Of a stretch of 64,000 bases of DNA, positions 43,878 to 53,726 are shown piece by piece. The notes under the pieces were generated by a model, which saw only the letters and a list, made by a program, of their open reading frames with translations, searched no databases and was not told where the DNA came from. Position 1 is the first letter of the stretch. Each line of letters starts with the position of its first letter. This DNA is from Alloprevotella rava (lineage in GTDB: Bacteria > Bacteroidota > Bacteroidia > Bacteroidales > Bacteroidaceae), in contig NZ_JACICA010000002.1 in NCBI RefSeq assembly GCF_014195585.1, forward strand, positions 248,001 through 312,000. The letters run 5' to 3'. The position numbers and the translations under genes are program-made.

Positions 43878-45803
43878 ATGAATATATCGCGCAACATCCT
43901 CCCTTTCTTCCTGCTGCTCGCTTTAGCGGCAGGACTGGCCTCTTGCGCCAATCCAGGCTCAGGCCCCGACGGCGGCCCGTATGATGAGACCCCGCCCAGC
44001 GTGCTCCAAATGTCGCCACAATTAGGAGAGAGCAACGTGAAGAAAGCTAAGAAAATCACGCTTACATTCAGCGAGAATGTGAAGCTGGAAAATGCGTCCG
44101 AAAAGGTGGTAGTATCCCCGCCACAGCTGGAAGTACCGGAGATAAAAGTCAGCGGGCGACAGGTGAGCATAGAACTGATGGACAAACTCCGCCCTAATAC
44201 AACCTACACGGTAGATTTCTCCAATGCCATCACAGATGCCACGGAGGGAAATCCGCTCGGGCAATTCACCTACTATTTCTCTACGGGAGAAAGCGTCGAC
44301 ACAATGGAAGTGGGCGGCACAGTGCTTGATGCGAGCAATCTGACCCCTGTGTCGGGCATCCTCGTAGGCCTCCACTCGAATCTGAACGATACGGCTTTCA
44401 CCAACACCCCATTGGAGCGCGTGGCGCGTACTGACAGCCACGGCCGCTTCAGCATCAAAGGCGTTGCGCCCGGCACGTATCGCGTCTTTGCCCTGCAAGA
44501 CATGGACGGCGACTTTAAGTACACCCGCGGCGAGAAGTTGGCGTTTACGACCAAGTCCTTTGAACCCTCGTGCTACCCCGATGTGCGCTACGACACCGTA
44601 TGGGCCGATACGATTCATTATGATTCTATCCGCACCATCAATTATACCCATTTCACGCCCGACGATATTATTCTGTTGGCATTTCAGGAAACATCGGTGA
44701 TTCATTCCCTTCTGAAAATGCAGCGCGATATTCCTACGCGCTTCACGGCTTATTTCACCGCACCAAACGATAAACGCCCCGTGGTGCGCGGCTTGAATTT
44801 CGATGCCTCCAAGGCGCTCATTGAGGACCACTCGGCACACAGCGACACCATCACTTATTGGATTCAACAACCCGACGTGGCCCACAACGACACGCTCCGC
44901 TTCCTTTACAGCTACCAAGCCACGGACGACTCGACACATCAACTCTGTGAGCGAACAGACACCATGGAGCTGGTGCCACGACTGACCAACGCTCGCCTCG
45001 ATAAAGAACGAGCCGAGAAAGAAGCCCGTTGGAAAAAGCAGCTGGAGAAGCGACACAAGCGCGGAGACTATACGCAGGAGCGTATGCCTGTGGAAGCGCT
45101 CAAGATGAGCACACAAACGGCGAGTCCCTTCACACCTATCGACAATGTTAACTTTTCCCTCGAAGAACCCCTCTTATCTGTGGATTCGCAAAAGTTTCAT
45201 CTCTTCCACAAAGTGGACAGTACTGAAACGGCAGCTCCTTTCCGCATGGAGCGCACTGGCTTGCTGAAATTCCGACTCATAGGAGAATGGCGACCCGGAC
45301 AGAAGTATCGGCTCGCCGTAGACAGTGCCGCCGTGGTAGGTATGTCCGGATTGGTCAACAAGTCGAGCACGCTCGACATCAGCATTGCTACGGCCGAGGA
45401 TGTAGGCTCTCTCTTCATCACCATCCCCGATGCCGACAGCACGGCCATAGTACAGTTGCTCTCGAGCGATACGAAAGTGGAGCGACAACTCAAGGTGAAG
45501 AACCAGCGCGCCGACTTCTTCTATGTCCGCCCCGGCACTTATTATGTCCGCTGCTTCTTGGACAGTAACGGCAATGGTAAGTGGGATGTGGGCGAGTATG
45601 CAACGCAGCGTCAGGCCGAGGAGGTTTTCTATCTGTCCGCGCCGATAACCGTTCGCGCCAATTGGGATGTTGATCAAAACTGGACACTTCGCGCACTGCC
45701 GCTCACAGAGCAGAAACCAGCAAATCTCTCCAAAGTGAAAGCCGACAGCAGACGCGAATCGGCACATCAAAAAAACTTGAATAGAAAACGGGATACAAAA
45801 TAA
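43878..45803 (+). CDS. Lipoprotein with N-terminal SbsA-type Ig-like domain
   Basis: 641 residues; lipobox LASC (Cys23). Residues 35-135 form a bacterial Ig-like domain of the SbsA type (TPPSVLQMSPQLGESNVKKA, then ITLTFSENVKL and FTYYFSTGE), as in many Bacteroidota surface lipoproteins. A carboxypeptidase-regulatory-like beta sandwich follows (VGGTVLDASNLTPVSGILVG, about 145-225). A charged helix (ERAEKEARWKKQLEKRHKRG, about 376-395) splits the protein, and a second beta region ends in a Lys-rich tail. Function is unknown. It lies 82 bp after the GH3-like gene and 59 bp before the DUF3108 gene. Confidence 0.85.
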   Translation: MNISRNILPFFLLLALAAGLASCANPGSGPDGGPYDETPPSVLQMSPQLGESNVKKAKKITLTFSENVKLENASEKVVVSPPQLEVPEIKVSGRQVSIELMDKLRPNTTYTVDFSNAITDATEGNPLGQFTYYFSTGESVDTMEVGGTVLDASNLTPVSGILVGLHSNLNDTAFTNTPLERVARTDSHGRFSIKGVAPGTYRVFALQDMDGDFKYTRGEKLAFTTKSFEPSCYPDVRYDTVWADTIHYDSIRTINYTHFTPDDIILLAFQETSVIHSLLKMQRDIPTRFTAYFTAPNDKRPVVRGLNFDASKALIEDHSAHSDTITYWIQQPDVAHNDTLRFLYSYQATDDSTHQLCERTDTMELVPRLTNARLDKERAEKEARWKKQLEKRHKRGDYTQERMPVEALKMSTQTASPFTPIDNVNFSLEEPLLSVDSQKFHLFHKVDSTETAAPFRMERTGLLKFRLIGEWRPGQKYRLAVDSAAVVGMSGLVNKSSTLDISIATAEDVGSLFITIPDADSTAIVQLLSSDTKVERQLKVKNQRADFFYVRPGTYYVRCFLDSNGNGKWDVGEYATQRQAEEVFYLSAPITVRANWDVDQNWTLRALPLTEQKPANLSKVKADSRRESAHQKNLNRKRDTK

Positions 45804-45862
45804 GTTGCGCTAACAGCGACAACATTTTGTCCCTTGAATTTCGTAACACATAACTAAAACTT

Positions 45863-46681
45863 ATGAAACATCTTAGAATACTCATCCTGACAATGGTTCT
45901 GAGCAGCGTTGCAGGCCTTGTCCGCGCGCAGTGTTCCGCTTCAAACACGGCTTTCCAAAACGGAGAAACGCTCGTCTTTGATCTCTACTTCAATTGGAAG
46001 TTTATCTGGATAAAAGTGGGCAATGCCACTTGGAGCGTTTCGCAGACACAATACAACGGAAATCCCGCCTATCGAACACGACTCATAACACGCGGCTCGG
46101 AAAGAGCAGACAAATACTTCGTCATGCGCGACACGCTGACGGCTTACACAAGCCTGAACCTCTCTCCGCTCTACTACGAGAAGAATGCAAAAGAGGGCGG
46201 ACAGTATAGAAGGGAGCGAGTGTGGTACACATACCCCAACGGGCAGTGCCACTTAAAGATGTTCTACAAAAGAGACGACAAACCTGCTAATTGGAAGCAG
46301 TTCCAGTCGAAATACTGTGCTTTCGACATGGTTAGCATGATGCTGCGCGCCCGCTCCTTTAATCCGGACAATTATAGTCCTGGTCATCGCCAGAGCTTTC
46401 TTATGGCTGAGGGTAAACGCGCCGAATGGAAAACGCTCGTATATCGAGGAAAGGAAAACGTGAAGATGGAGGGACGCACCACTACCTACCGCTGCCTCGT
46501 GTTCGACTACTTGGAAAAGGAGGACGGAAAGGAGAAACGCATCGTGACGTTCTATGTGACGGACGACGCAAACCACCTACCGGTCCGTCTGGATATGTAC
46601 CTGAATTTTGGAACGGCTAAAGCCTTCCTCAGCGGCTGCCGAGGACTGCGCAACCCTATGGGAGCTGTGGTGAAGAACTAA
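45863..46681 (+). CDS. DUF3108 exported protein
   Basis: 272 residues with a signal peptide cleaved near VRAQ. The body has the DUF3108 beta-sheet pattern: GETLVFDLYFNWKFIWIKVG at the start, AYRTRLITRGSERADKYFVM, and VTFYVTDDANHLPVRLDMYL near the end. Family members are periplasmic proteins of unknown role with a lipocalin-like or LolA-like fold. The stop codon is immediately adjacent to the possible GTG start of pdxB, so the two are probably cotranscribed. Confidence 0.87.
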   Translation: MKHLRILILTMVLSSVAGLVRAQCSASNTAFQNGETLVFDLYFNWKFIWIKVGNATWSVSQTQYNGNPAYRTRLITRGSERADKYFVMRDTLTAYTSLNLSPLYYEKNAKEGGQYRRERVWYTYPNGQCHLKMFYKRDDKPANWKQFQSKYCAFDMVSMMLRARSFNPDNYSPGHRQSFLMAEGKRAEWKTLVYRGKENVKMEGRTTTYRCLVFDYLEKEDGKEKRIVTFYVTDDANHLPVRLDMYLNFGTAKAFLSGCRGLRNPMGAVVKN

Positions 46682-46705
46682 GTGTTTCGTAATTCATCTA
46701 TCGCA

Positions 46706-47725
46706 TTGAAACTTATCATTGACAACGCTATTCCTTTTATAAAGGGAGAGGCGGAGAAATTGGGAGAAACCGTGTACAAACGCGGGGCAGACATCACGGC
46801 AACTGATGTGCGCGATGCTGATGTACTGATAGTGAGGACGCGCACCCGCTGCGACCGCGCTCTGCTTGAGGGTTCGAACGTTCGCCTTGTTGTGACGGCC
46901 ACCATAGGCTTTGATCACATCGACACAGCCTGGTTGGCCGAAGCGGGCATTCGGTGGACAAATTGCCCGGGCTGCAACGCCGCGAGCGTGGGTCAGTATG
47001 TGGCGTGCTGCTTGTTGAGGTTGCAGCAAGAGAAAGTACTCGATGTGAGAAGCCTTACTATTGGCGTGGTCGGCGTGGGACACGTGGGCACGGAAGTAGT
47101 GGCAGCTGTCGAGCGATTGGACTGTCGTATTTTGCAGTGCGACCCTTTCCGCGCCGAAGCCGGCGAAGAAGATTTCGTGGAGCTCAAGACCATTGCCGAA
47201 CAGGCCGATGTTGTCACTTTCCACACGCCGCTGACCAAAGACGGGCCTTATCCTACGCATCATTTGGCCAATGCTGATTTTTTCTCCGCTTGTCGGGCGA
47301 AGCAGCCACTCATTATCAATGCTGCACGCGGAGGAGTTGTTGATGAGCAGGACCTACTGGCGGCTATCGACCATAAGCACGTGAAAGGAGCGATTATAGA
47401 TACGTGGGAACATGAGCCACAAATCGATCAACGCCTTTTGGAAAAGGCCTTCTTTGCTACTCCCCACATTGCGGGCTATAGTGCTGACGGAAAAGCCAAC
47501 GGCACACGGATGTCGCTACAAGCCGTGGCCGATTTCTTCGGACTGGACATCGCGTTCAACATTCTCCCACCTGCTCTTCCAGCCAACTATCGTTACAATC
47601 CGTTTGAGCGTCCTGTCTGTGAGCAGCTGCGGCGCTACGATCCGTTAGTGGACAGTATGGCGCTAAAGAAGTATCCGATGCTTTTCGAGCAACTTCGCGG
47701 CAACTACCCACTGCGCAGAGAATGA
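46706..47725 (+). CDS. pdxB: 4-phosphoerythronate dehydrogenase (PdxB)
   Basis: NAD-dependent D-2-hydroxyacid dehydrogenase of the DXP-dependent vitamin B6 pathway. From the TTG at 46706 the product is 339 residues and begins MKLIIDNAIPFIKGEAE, exactly where homologues begin; a GTG at 46682, abutting the previous stop, would add eight residues. Motifs are the Rossmann loop GVVGVGHVGTEV, NAARGGVVDEQDL and the catalytic Asp/Glu/His region in IIDTWEHEP with TPHIAGYSADGKANGT. The C-terminal 90 residues fit the PdxB dimerisation domain. No other pdx gene is in the window. Confidence 0.93.
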   Translation: MKLIIDNAIPFIKGEAEKLGETVYKRGADITATDVRDADVLIVRTRTRCDRALLEGSNVRLVVTATIGFDHIDTAWLAEAGIRWTNCPGCNAASVGQYVACCLLRLQQEKVLDVRSLTIGVVGVGHVGTEVVAAVERLDCRILQCDPFRAEAGEEDFVELKTIAEQADVVTFHTPLTKDGPYPTHHLANADFFSACRAKQPLIINAARGGVVDEQDLLAAIDHKHVKGAIIDTWEHEPQIDQRLLEKAFFATPHIAGYSADGKANGTRMSLQAVADFFGLDIAFNILPPALPANYRYNPFERPVCEQLRRYDPLVDSMALKKYPMLFEQLRGNYPLRRE

Positions 47726-47800
47726 TAGTTTTAAACCACAAAAGCGAGGAGACAAGCCTCCCCCGCATCGCTCGCAACATTGCGCCTTTCAGCCCCATAC

Positions 47801-47831
47801 TTGTGACTTTCAATACTTTCAAGTAAATTTG
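47801..47831 (+). promoter_or_regulatory. cysS: Promoter of cysS
   Basis: TTG (47801-47803), 20-nt spacer, TAAATTTG (47824-47831). The start codon follows at 47857. Confidence 0.65.
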
Positions 47832-47856
47832 CAACAAAATATATACAATAAATAAT

Positions 47857-49344
47857 ATGACAGATCATCAACTCTACATCTACAATACGCTGACGCGTAC
47901 CAAGCAGCTGTTCAAACCTATCCATGAGGGGCGCGTCGGTATGTATGTATGCGGTCCCACCGTTTACGGCGATCCCCATTTGGGACATGCGCGTCCAGCT
48001 ATCACCTTCGATATTCTGTTCCGCTATCTCAAGCACCTGGGCTACAAAGTGCGCTATGTGCGCAACATTACAGACGTAGGCCATCTCGAACACGATGCAG
48101 ATGACGGCGACGACAAAATAGCTAAGAAAGCAAAGCTCGAACAACTCGAACCGATGGAAGTAGCGCAATTCTACACAAACCGCTACCATCGAGCAATGGA
48201 TCTACTCAACGTGTTGCCGCCAAGTATTGAGCCGCACGCCACAGGCCACATCATCGAGCAAGAAGAACTTGTAAAGGAGATTATGAGCAATGGTTTTGCC
48301 TACGAGGCTAATGGCTCTATCTATTTCGATGTAGAAAAGTACAATCAGAAGTATCACTACGGTGTGTTGTCGGGACGTAATCTCGACGACATCATTAACC
48401 ACAGTCGCGATCTGGCTGGCACTGACGAAAAGCGTAATCAAGTTGACTTCGCCCTTTGGAAAAAAGCCCAGCCCGAGCACATTATGCGCTGGCCCAGCCC
48501 TTGGAGCAATGGTTTTCCTGGTTGGCACTGTGAATGCACGGCGATGGGCCGAAAATACCTCGGCACAGAGTTCGACATACATGGAGGAGGAATGGACCTC
48601 GTGTTCCCCCACCACGAGTGCGAGATAGCGCAAGCTGTGGCTTCGCAAGGGAAGCCGATGGTTCGCTACTGGATGCACAACAACATGATAACCATCGAAG
48701 GCAAGAAGATGGGTAAAAGTTTGGGCAACTTTATCACGCTGTTCGAGTTCTTTACGGGAGAGCACGAAAAGTTAGACCAAGCTTACAGTCCAATGACTAT
48801 ACGCTTCTTCATCTTGCAGGCGCAATACCGCTCAACAGTTGATTTCAGCAACGAAGCCCTCCAAGCCAGCAAGAAAGGCCTCGACCGCTTGATGGAAAGT
48901 ATTGTAAACCTCGAGCGCATTGAGCCAACGGCCAACGGGAGTATCACGCTGGACTACGCCAAGGAGCTGGAGGCGAAATGCTATGAGGCAATGGACGACG
49001 ACCTTAATACGCCGATCGTTATCAGCCACCTATTCGACGCTTGCCGCGTTGTGAATCAACTCATAAATAAGAAGCAGACCATCACCTCCGATGCGCTGGC
49101 CAAGCTGAAAGAGGTATTCCGCACTTTCTCTTTCGACATCCTCGGTCTGAAAGCCGAATCCGACGGCAATGCCGCACGTGAAGAGAGTTTTGGTAAGGCC
49201 ATCGATCTCCTTCTTGAGGTTCGCGCCAAGGCCAAGGCAGCTAAGGACTGGAGCACCAGTGATCAGATTCGCGACGAACTTTCCGCCTACGGATTTGAAG
49301 TAAAAGACACCAAAGACGGTGCCACTTGGAAACTTAATAAATAA
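47857..49344 (+). CDS. cysS: Cysteinyl-tRNA synthetase
   Basis: Class I synthetase charging tRNA-Cys. The 495 residues have the zinc-ligand and HIGH region [15 protein letters not shown] (Cys32; HLGH at 41-44), the second zinc-ligand region [10 protein letters not shown] (Cys225) with HHECE (252-256), and KMGKS at 284-288. The C-terminal helical and anticodon-binding parts are complete. It has its own promoter and is followed by a strong terminator. Confidence 0.97.
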   Translation: MTDHQLYIYNTLTRTKQLFKPIHEGRVGMYVCGPTVYGDPHLGHARPAITFDILFRYLKHLGYKVRYVRNITDVGHLEHDADDGDDKIAKKAKLEQLEPMEVAQFYTNRYHRAMDLLNVLPPSIEPHATGHIIEQEELVKEIMSNGFAYEANGSIYFDVEKYNQKYHYGVLSGRNLDDIINHSRDLAGTDEKRNQVDFALWKKAQPEHIMRWPSPWSNGFPGWHCECTAMGRKYLGTEFDIHGGGMDLVFPHHECEIAQAVASQGKPMVRYWMHNNMITIEGKKMGKSLGNFITLFEFFTGEHEKLDQAYSPMTIRFFILQAQYRSTVDFSNEALQASKKGLDRLMESIVNLERIEPTANGSITLDYAKELEAKCYEAMDDDLNTPIVISHLFDACRVVNQLINKKQTITSDALAKLKEVFRTFSFDILGLKAESDGNAAREESFGKAIDLLLEVRAKAKAAKDWSTSDQIRDELSAYGFEVKDTKDGATWKLNK

Positions 49345-49350
49345 GTCGAC

Positions 49351-49430
49351 AACAGGAGACAAGGGAGAAATATCCAAACGCAGCCTTTGGGCAGAAGCTT
49401 AGAACCATCCTCCCTCGTCTCCTGTTTGTT
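49351..49430 (+). terminator. Terminator of cysS
   Basis: aacaggagacaagggag pairs with ctccctcgtctcctgtt (one G-T type exception in 17) and is followed by tgttctatttttta. Confidence 0.8.
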
Positions 49431-49472
49431 CTATTTTTTACTCCCCAACTTGTATCTAATAACATTTTTAAT

Positions 49473-50861
49473 ATGAATAAAATTATCAGAACACTGTTGC
49501 TTCTGACGCTTATAGCAGGCTTCGGCCAAATGCAGGCGCAGGACGTAATGGTTATCAGCAAGACCAACGGAAAGGACGTACGCTTCAACGCAAACAATGT
49601 AGATTCCGTTTTCTATGAATCTGTCTATTCTCTTCCTTATTCTAACGCCCTGAATGGAGAACAAGGCAATTTCTATGTGGTAAACAAAACGCTGCCCGAA
49701 GGCTTTACCTCAATTTGGAAAGGCGACAGCAGATACGCATGTATGAAAGCGTCGGGCTATGCAAATGGTCAAAAGTACGACACAGAAAGCTGGCTCATCT
49801 CTCCGAAAGTCGGACTGCTCAACACAACCTCTGCCACACTCACTTTCGAGCATGCAGGAAAATTCTTCCAAGACATATCGCAGGAAGTCTTTGTTTACGT
49901 CAAGGGCGACAATAGTGAGTGGGAGAAGCAGACTATCAGCATCTACCCCACGAGCTTCACGTTCAAAAAAGTCTCTATCGACCTCTCCAAGTACATTGGG
50001 CAAGCCGTGGAAGTAGCCTTTGCCTACACCAGCACCACTGCTTCTGCTGGCACATGGGAAGTAAAGAACGTGTCGATAACGGGTTCTTCCGATTCGTCGA
50101 CAGATCCTGACACCACATCAACGGAATTTAAAGGTTACTTTGAACTACCTGTCATCACCAAAGAACAACTTGCGCAAGCAAATCTCAAGTATATCCAGCA
50201 CAGCTTCAGTCATGGCGGTAAGGAAGTACGTTCTTACGAAATGCTCTACGATACTAATCTGAAAATGGCCTATTGGGTGGCGTATCCTCTCTGCTCTTTC
50301 TATACGCAGAAGAATACAAAGCGCACCGATGCTTGGGGATATGATCCAAAGCTCCCTCAATCAGAACAATCTACAATGAAGCATGGTCTCGGCCATGGCT
50401 ATGATCGTGGTCACCAGATACCGAGTGCCGATCGTTTAGTTACGAAAGAAGCCAACGAACAAACGTTCTACTACACCAACATGACCCCACAATTGGCGGG
50501 TCTGAACCAGAAAACATGGCAGAAATTAGAGACAGCACTGCGCTCAACGTTTATGCCGACAACTGATACTCTCTACGTGGTCACTGGAGCTATGCCGACA
50601 ACGCCCGACAATATGACAATTACATATATGAGCGACAACAACGGCGTTCAAATAGCCATACCGAAGTACTACTTTAAGGCCATCTGCGCTGTCAACCGCA
50701 CAACGGGCGAAGCAAAGACGATGGCTTTCAAGATAGACCATGTAGCCACCAACGATAACTATTTGAACTACGTTATCTCTGTTGCCGAATTGGAACGCCT
50801 TACGGGATTCACCTTCTTCCCTGGCATTGATCCAAAATACAAGAAATCTACTTCGTGGTAA
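49473..50861 (+). CDS. Secreted DNA/RNA non-specific endonuclease (NUC1 type)
   Basis: 462 residues. A signal peptide (about 1-22) precedes a beta-sandwich domain of about 150 residues resembling choice-of-anchor J modules (GFTSIWKGDSRYACMKASGY, then ESWLISPKV). After a Ser/Thr/Asp-rich linker (205-217), the nuclease domain starts near 225 and has the catalytic motif YDRGHQIPSAD (His314 as general base) and the metal-ligand region FYYTNMTPQLAGLNQKTW. It should cleave extracellular DNA and RNA for nutrient uptake or for removing DNA webs. No immunity gene is adjacent, which argues against a toxin. The adhesin-like front domain may tether it to a surface. Confidence 0.9.
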   Translation: MNKIIRTLLLLTLIAGFGQMQAQDVMVISKTNGKDVRFNANNVDSVFYESVYSLPYSNALNGEQGNFYVVNKTLPEGFTSIWKGDSRYACMKASGYANGQKYDTESWLISPKVGLLNTTSATLTFEHAGKFFQDISQEVFVYVKGDNSEWEKQTISIYPTSFTFKKVSIDLSKYIGQAVEVAFAYTSTTASAGTWEVKNVSITGSSDSSTDPDTTSTEFKGYFELPVITKEQLAQANLKYIQHSFSHGGKEVRSYEMLYDTNLKMAYWVAYPLCSFYTQKNTKRTDAWGYDPKLPQSEQSTMKHGLGHGYDRGHQIPSADRLVTKEANEQTFYYTNMTPQLAGLNQKTWQKLETALRSTFMPTTDTLYVVTGAMPTTPDNMTITYMSDNNGVQIAIPKYYFKAICAVNRTTGEAKTMAFKIDHVATNDNYLNYVISVAELERLTGFTFFPGIDPKYKKSTSW

Positions 50862-50869
50862 TTCATACA

Positions 50870-50905
50870 GAGGCTTCTCTCACCTTATGGGGAGAAGCCT
50901 CTTCT
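50870..50905 (+). terminator. Terminator after nuclease gene
   Basis: gaggcttctc pairs with gagaagcctc; the loop is tcaccttatgg and ttctctttctt follows. Confidence 0.7.
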
Positions 50906-50956
50906 CTTTCTTCTCAACGTAGCCCCTTGAGGCCTTGCTCGAGAAGAGCATACAAA

Positions 50957-50989
50957 AAAGCTGAACTCTTTATTGGGAGTTCAGCTTTT
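50957..50989 (-). terminator. Terminator of FKBP gene
   Basis: agctgaactc pairs with gagttcagct, flanked by A and T runs on both sides, so it could act in either direction. It lies 22 nt past the FKBP stop. Confidence 0.8.
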
Positions 50990-51011
50990 ATTATGTGATA
51001 GAAATGCGCTA

Positions 51012-51914
51012 TTAGTTGCGTGGTTTAGCAACAGCATTGGCCTTGAGCAATTCCACCTTGAAAATCAACGTAGAGTTGGCGGGAATTTGCTGCTGATTAT
51101 TGGGTCCGTAAGCCAGTTCGGCAGGGATGTAAAGTTCCCAAGTGCTGCCCTCGGGCATGTGGGTAAGAGCCTCCGTCCAACCTTTGATAACTTGGTTGGC
51201 CTTAAACTGAGCGGGCTGATTGCGGCGGTAGCTGCTGTCGAAGACAGTACCGTCGATGAGCTTACCCTCGTAGTTCACCTCCACATTAGAAGTGTCGGCA
51301 GGCACAGCTCCCGTACCCTTCACGAGCACCTTGTATTGCAAGCCACTCTTTGTTGTAACGACACCCGCCTTCTTTGCGTTGGCCAACAACCAAGCCTGGT
51401 TGGCCTGTTTGTAGATGTTCTGCGTGTAGGCAGCCTGCTGCTCGATGAGTTTCTGGGCAGAATCCACGGTCAGCGTAGTGGGCTCGCCCAACACAGCCTG
51501 CGAAAGTCCGCGTACATACTCTGCAGCGTCCACGTAGTTTGCATCGCTCTTGCCTGCAGCTTCTTTGTTGATAGCTGGGATAATGCGATCCGTGTTCATC
51601 TTAGCAATTTTCAAACCAGCGGCATAGGCCATGGCTTTCTTAGCCTCAACAGAATTGCCGTCAGCATTGAAGCCGCGAACGGCATCATGGAGATATGCTG
51701 AATCAACGCCTTCGCGCTGGATGAGATAGTCCTTCAAACTACCGCCCTGAATCACACCGAAAGCATAAGAAAAGATCTTTGCATCAACAGGTTTGAGCTG
51801 TTGAGCCGGAACAATTTGAGCTGCTTTCACAGTTTTGGGCTGTTTCTTCTTCTGAGCCACTGCCGGCACCATCAGTGCTGCCAGTGCAAGGGTAAATATG
51901 GTTCTGATTTTCAT
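51012..51914 (-). CDS. Exported FKBP-type prolyl isomerase
   Basis: 300 residues with a signal peptide cleaved near AVAQ. An N-terminal helical FkpA-type dimerisation domain (about 45-190) precedes the FKBP domain: TKSGLQYKVLVKGTGAVP, EVNYEGKLIDGTVFDSSYRR, VIKGWTEALTHMPEGSTWEL, IPAELAYG and STLIFKVELL. Active-site aromatics (Tyr, Phe, Trp) are kept. It should assist folding of periplasmic and outer-membrane proteins. It is the last of three FKBP genes in tandem; the 116-bp gap before it has an imperfect hairpin (about 51953-52025). Confidence 0.93.
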   Translation of the reverse strand: MKIRTIFTLALAALMVPAVAQKKKQPKTVKAAQIVPAQQLKPVDAKIFSYAFGVIQGGSLKDYLIQREGVDSAYLHDAVRGFNADGNSVEAKKAMAYAAGLKIAKMNTDRIIPAINKEAAGKSDANYVDAAEYVRGLSQAVLGEPTTLTVDSAQKLIEQQAAYTQNIYKQANQAWLLANAKKAGVVTTKSGLQYKVLVKGTGAVPADTSNVEVNYEGKLIDGTVFDSSYRRNQPAQFKANQVIKGWTEALTHMPEGSTWELYIPAELAYGPNNQQQIPANSTLIFKVELLKANAVAKPRN

Positions 51915-52030
51915 TTTCTTTAAATAATGATTGATGATGGATAAGAAACGAATTACGAGGTACGAGAGAGAAGCCGCTCAGCAGTAGCCACTGCATCGCA
52001 CATCTTATCTATCGCACCTCGTAGTGATAT

Positions 52031-52921
52031 TTACTGACCGATACCTTCAAGTTGTACCTTGAAAATCAGCGGAGAGAACGGAGGAATAGGACCTTGTCCA
52101 GCTTCGCCATAAGCCTGGTCGTAAGCGATATAGATTTCCCAGATAGAACCTACGGGCATGTGGCTCAACGCAACCTTGAAACCTGGGATTGACTGGCCTA
52201 CGTTCATCGGCACAGCCTTACCGCCGTTGTTGCGAGTAGTTGAATCGAAAACTTGACCGTTTGGAAGTTTGCCTTCATACTGAACGCGCACCACGGAAGT
52301 ATCGGAGGGGACAGCGCCAGTTCCTTCCTTGATAACCTTATAATAAACGCCCTCGGCAAGTTTCTTAACGCCTGACTCTTTAGCCTTCTTCTCGATGAAA
52401 TCCTGCGCCTCTTTGCGCTGCGGCCCATACTGCTCTTCCATGGCTTTCGTACGCAAGACCTGGAAACGCTTATTGGCATCTTCGCCAGCCTGTTCTGGGC
52501 CGATTTCAACACCATTGATTTTGAGCGCTGACTTATGGCGCACACCAGCCGTGAAGCCAGCCAGATAGTTACGCAAAGAGAGTTTCTTCGTGCTATCATT
52601 GCCGAAGATCATTCGCTCAATACCTGGGAACATCTGGGTCTTCATCTGCACACCAGCTTGTACGCCGGCGTAGTAGGCTTGCTTCTTCTTGTCGTCGCCA
52701 GCCAGCGCGCCGTCTTTCACGCCACGGAGGAAGTCGTCGATATAAGCCGAGTCGATACCAGACTGTTGGAAATAGTTCTCGATGCCTGCTGTTTGGCTCA
52801 AACCGATCTCATAGCTGAGCGTGTCGACATCGTTCTTCATGCTTGCTCTCGGGCTTCCGTTGTTGCAGGAAGCAAAGAGGGTGGCTGCTGCAATAACAGC
52901 CAAGGATAAAATCTTCTTCAT
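52031..52921 (-). CDS. FKBP-type prolyl isomerase lipoprotein
   Basis: 296 residues with lipobox FASC (Cys19), so it is membrane anchored. The N-terminal helical domain (about 30-180, VDTLSYEIGLSQTAGIENYF) precedes an FKBP domain with EGVYYKVIKEGTGAVPSDTS, VQYEGKLPNGQVFDSTTRNN, IPGFKVALSHMPVGSIWEIY and YDQAYGEAG. The Trp at the base of the pocket is Phe here (IPGF instead of the usual GW), so catalysis may be altered. It starts 8 bp after the neighbouring FKBP gene and is clearly cotranscribed with it. Confidence 0.93.
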   Translation of the reverse strand: MKKILSLAVIAAATLFASCNNGSPRASMKNDVDTLSYEIGLSQTAGIENYFQQSGIDSAYIDDFLRGVKDGALAGDDKKKQAYYAGVQAGVQMKTQMFPGIERMIFGNDSTKKLSLRNYLAGFTAGVRHKSALKINGVEIGPEQAGEDANKRFQVLRTKAMEEQYGPQRKEAQDFIEKKAKESGVKKLAEGVYYKVIKEGTGAVPSDTSVVRVQYEGKLPNGQVFDSTTRNNGGKAVPMNVGQSIPGFKVALSHMPVGSIWEIYIAYDQAYGEAGQGPIPPFSPLIFKVQLEGIGQ

Positions 52922-52929
52922 ATAAAGAA

Positions 52930-53514
52930 TTACATTACTTTGATTAGTTCAACATCGAAGACAAGGGCAGCATAGGGAGGTATAGAATTGCCAGCTCCGC
53001 GCTCTCCATAGGCCAGGTTGTAGGGGATGAAGAAGCGGTACTTTGCGCCTTCCTTCATCAGCTGCACGCCTTCCGTCCAGCCAGCTATCACGCCGTTGAG
53101 AGGGAATACGGCAGGCTCGCCGCGCTGGTAGCTGCTGTCGAATACAGTTTCATCTATCAAGCGGCCTTCATAGTGACACTTCACCTGGTCAGTAGCCTTT
53201 GGTTGTGCACCTGTACCTTCAGTCAGCACTGTGTACTGCAAACCGCTGGGCAACACCACAACTCCGTCCTTCTTAGCGTTTTCGGCCAAGAAGTCCTCGC
53301 CTGCTTTGCGCATGAATTTGCTGCGCTCTGATTCCTGCTTCTGCATAAACTCCTGAACAGTTGTTTGTGCTTCAATCGGAGTGAGCTCTGTGCTCTTTCC
53401 TGCAAGAACATCAGCAACGGCCTTCGCAAAGTCGGTCGTGTCTACATTGTTTGCGCCCAAACCTTTGAGGTTTTCGGCAATCACCATACCAAGGGCATAG
53501 CTAAGTTTGTCCAT
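52930..53514 (-). CDS. Cytoplasmic FKBP-type prolyl isomerase (FklB-like)
   Basis: 194 residues without a signal peptide. A short helical domain (MDKLSYALGMVIAENLKGLG) precedes the FKBP domain with LPSGLQYTVLTEGTGAQP, CHYEGRLIDETVFDSSYQRG, VIAGWTEGVQLMKEGAKYRF, YNLAYGERGAGNSIPPYAAL and VFDVELI. The layout fits FklB-type cytosolic isomerases. It is the first of three FKBP genes and ends 8 bp before the lipoprotein FKBP gene. A TATTTTTG box on the minus strand (53563-53556) is a possible -7 element. Confidence 0.93.
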   Translation of the reverse strand: MDKLSYALGMVIAENLKGLGANNVDTTDFAKAVADVLAGKSTELTPIEAQTTVQEFMQKQESERSKFMRKAGEDFLAENAKKDGVVVLPSGLQYTVLTEGTGAQPKATDQVKCHYEGRLIDETVFDSSYQRGEPAVFPLNGVIAGWTEGVQLMKEGAKYRFFIPYNLAYGERGAGNSIPPYAALVFDVELIKVM

Positions 53515-53726
53515 ACTTATTTTCTATTTTTATTATATGTGTTATTTATTTCGCGCAAAAATACAACATTTTTCTATAAGTGTACCTACTTTTTTGCGCC
53601 ATCTATAGGAGAACAACCTACACTTTTAGGTATTTTTGCGAAAAGTACCTATTCTTTTCTCTTTCACGCCCACGGATGAAGCCCTTCCGCGCAGCCAGAA
53701 GAGGGAAAAAGCTTGATTTAAGACCT

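Noticed and set aside
42938-44185. 415-codon minus-strand open frame
   Set aside because: Antisense to the GH3-like and Ig-like lipoprotein genes; no family features.
44022-45116. 364-codon minus-strand open frame
   Set aside because: Antisense shadow of the Ig-like lipoprotein gene.
49473-50861. Nuclease as an interbacterial toxin
   Set aside because: No immunity gene, no polymorphic-toxin leader or delivery domain; a plain signal peptide and surface-type domain fit a secreted nutritional nuclease better.
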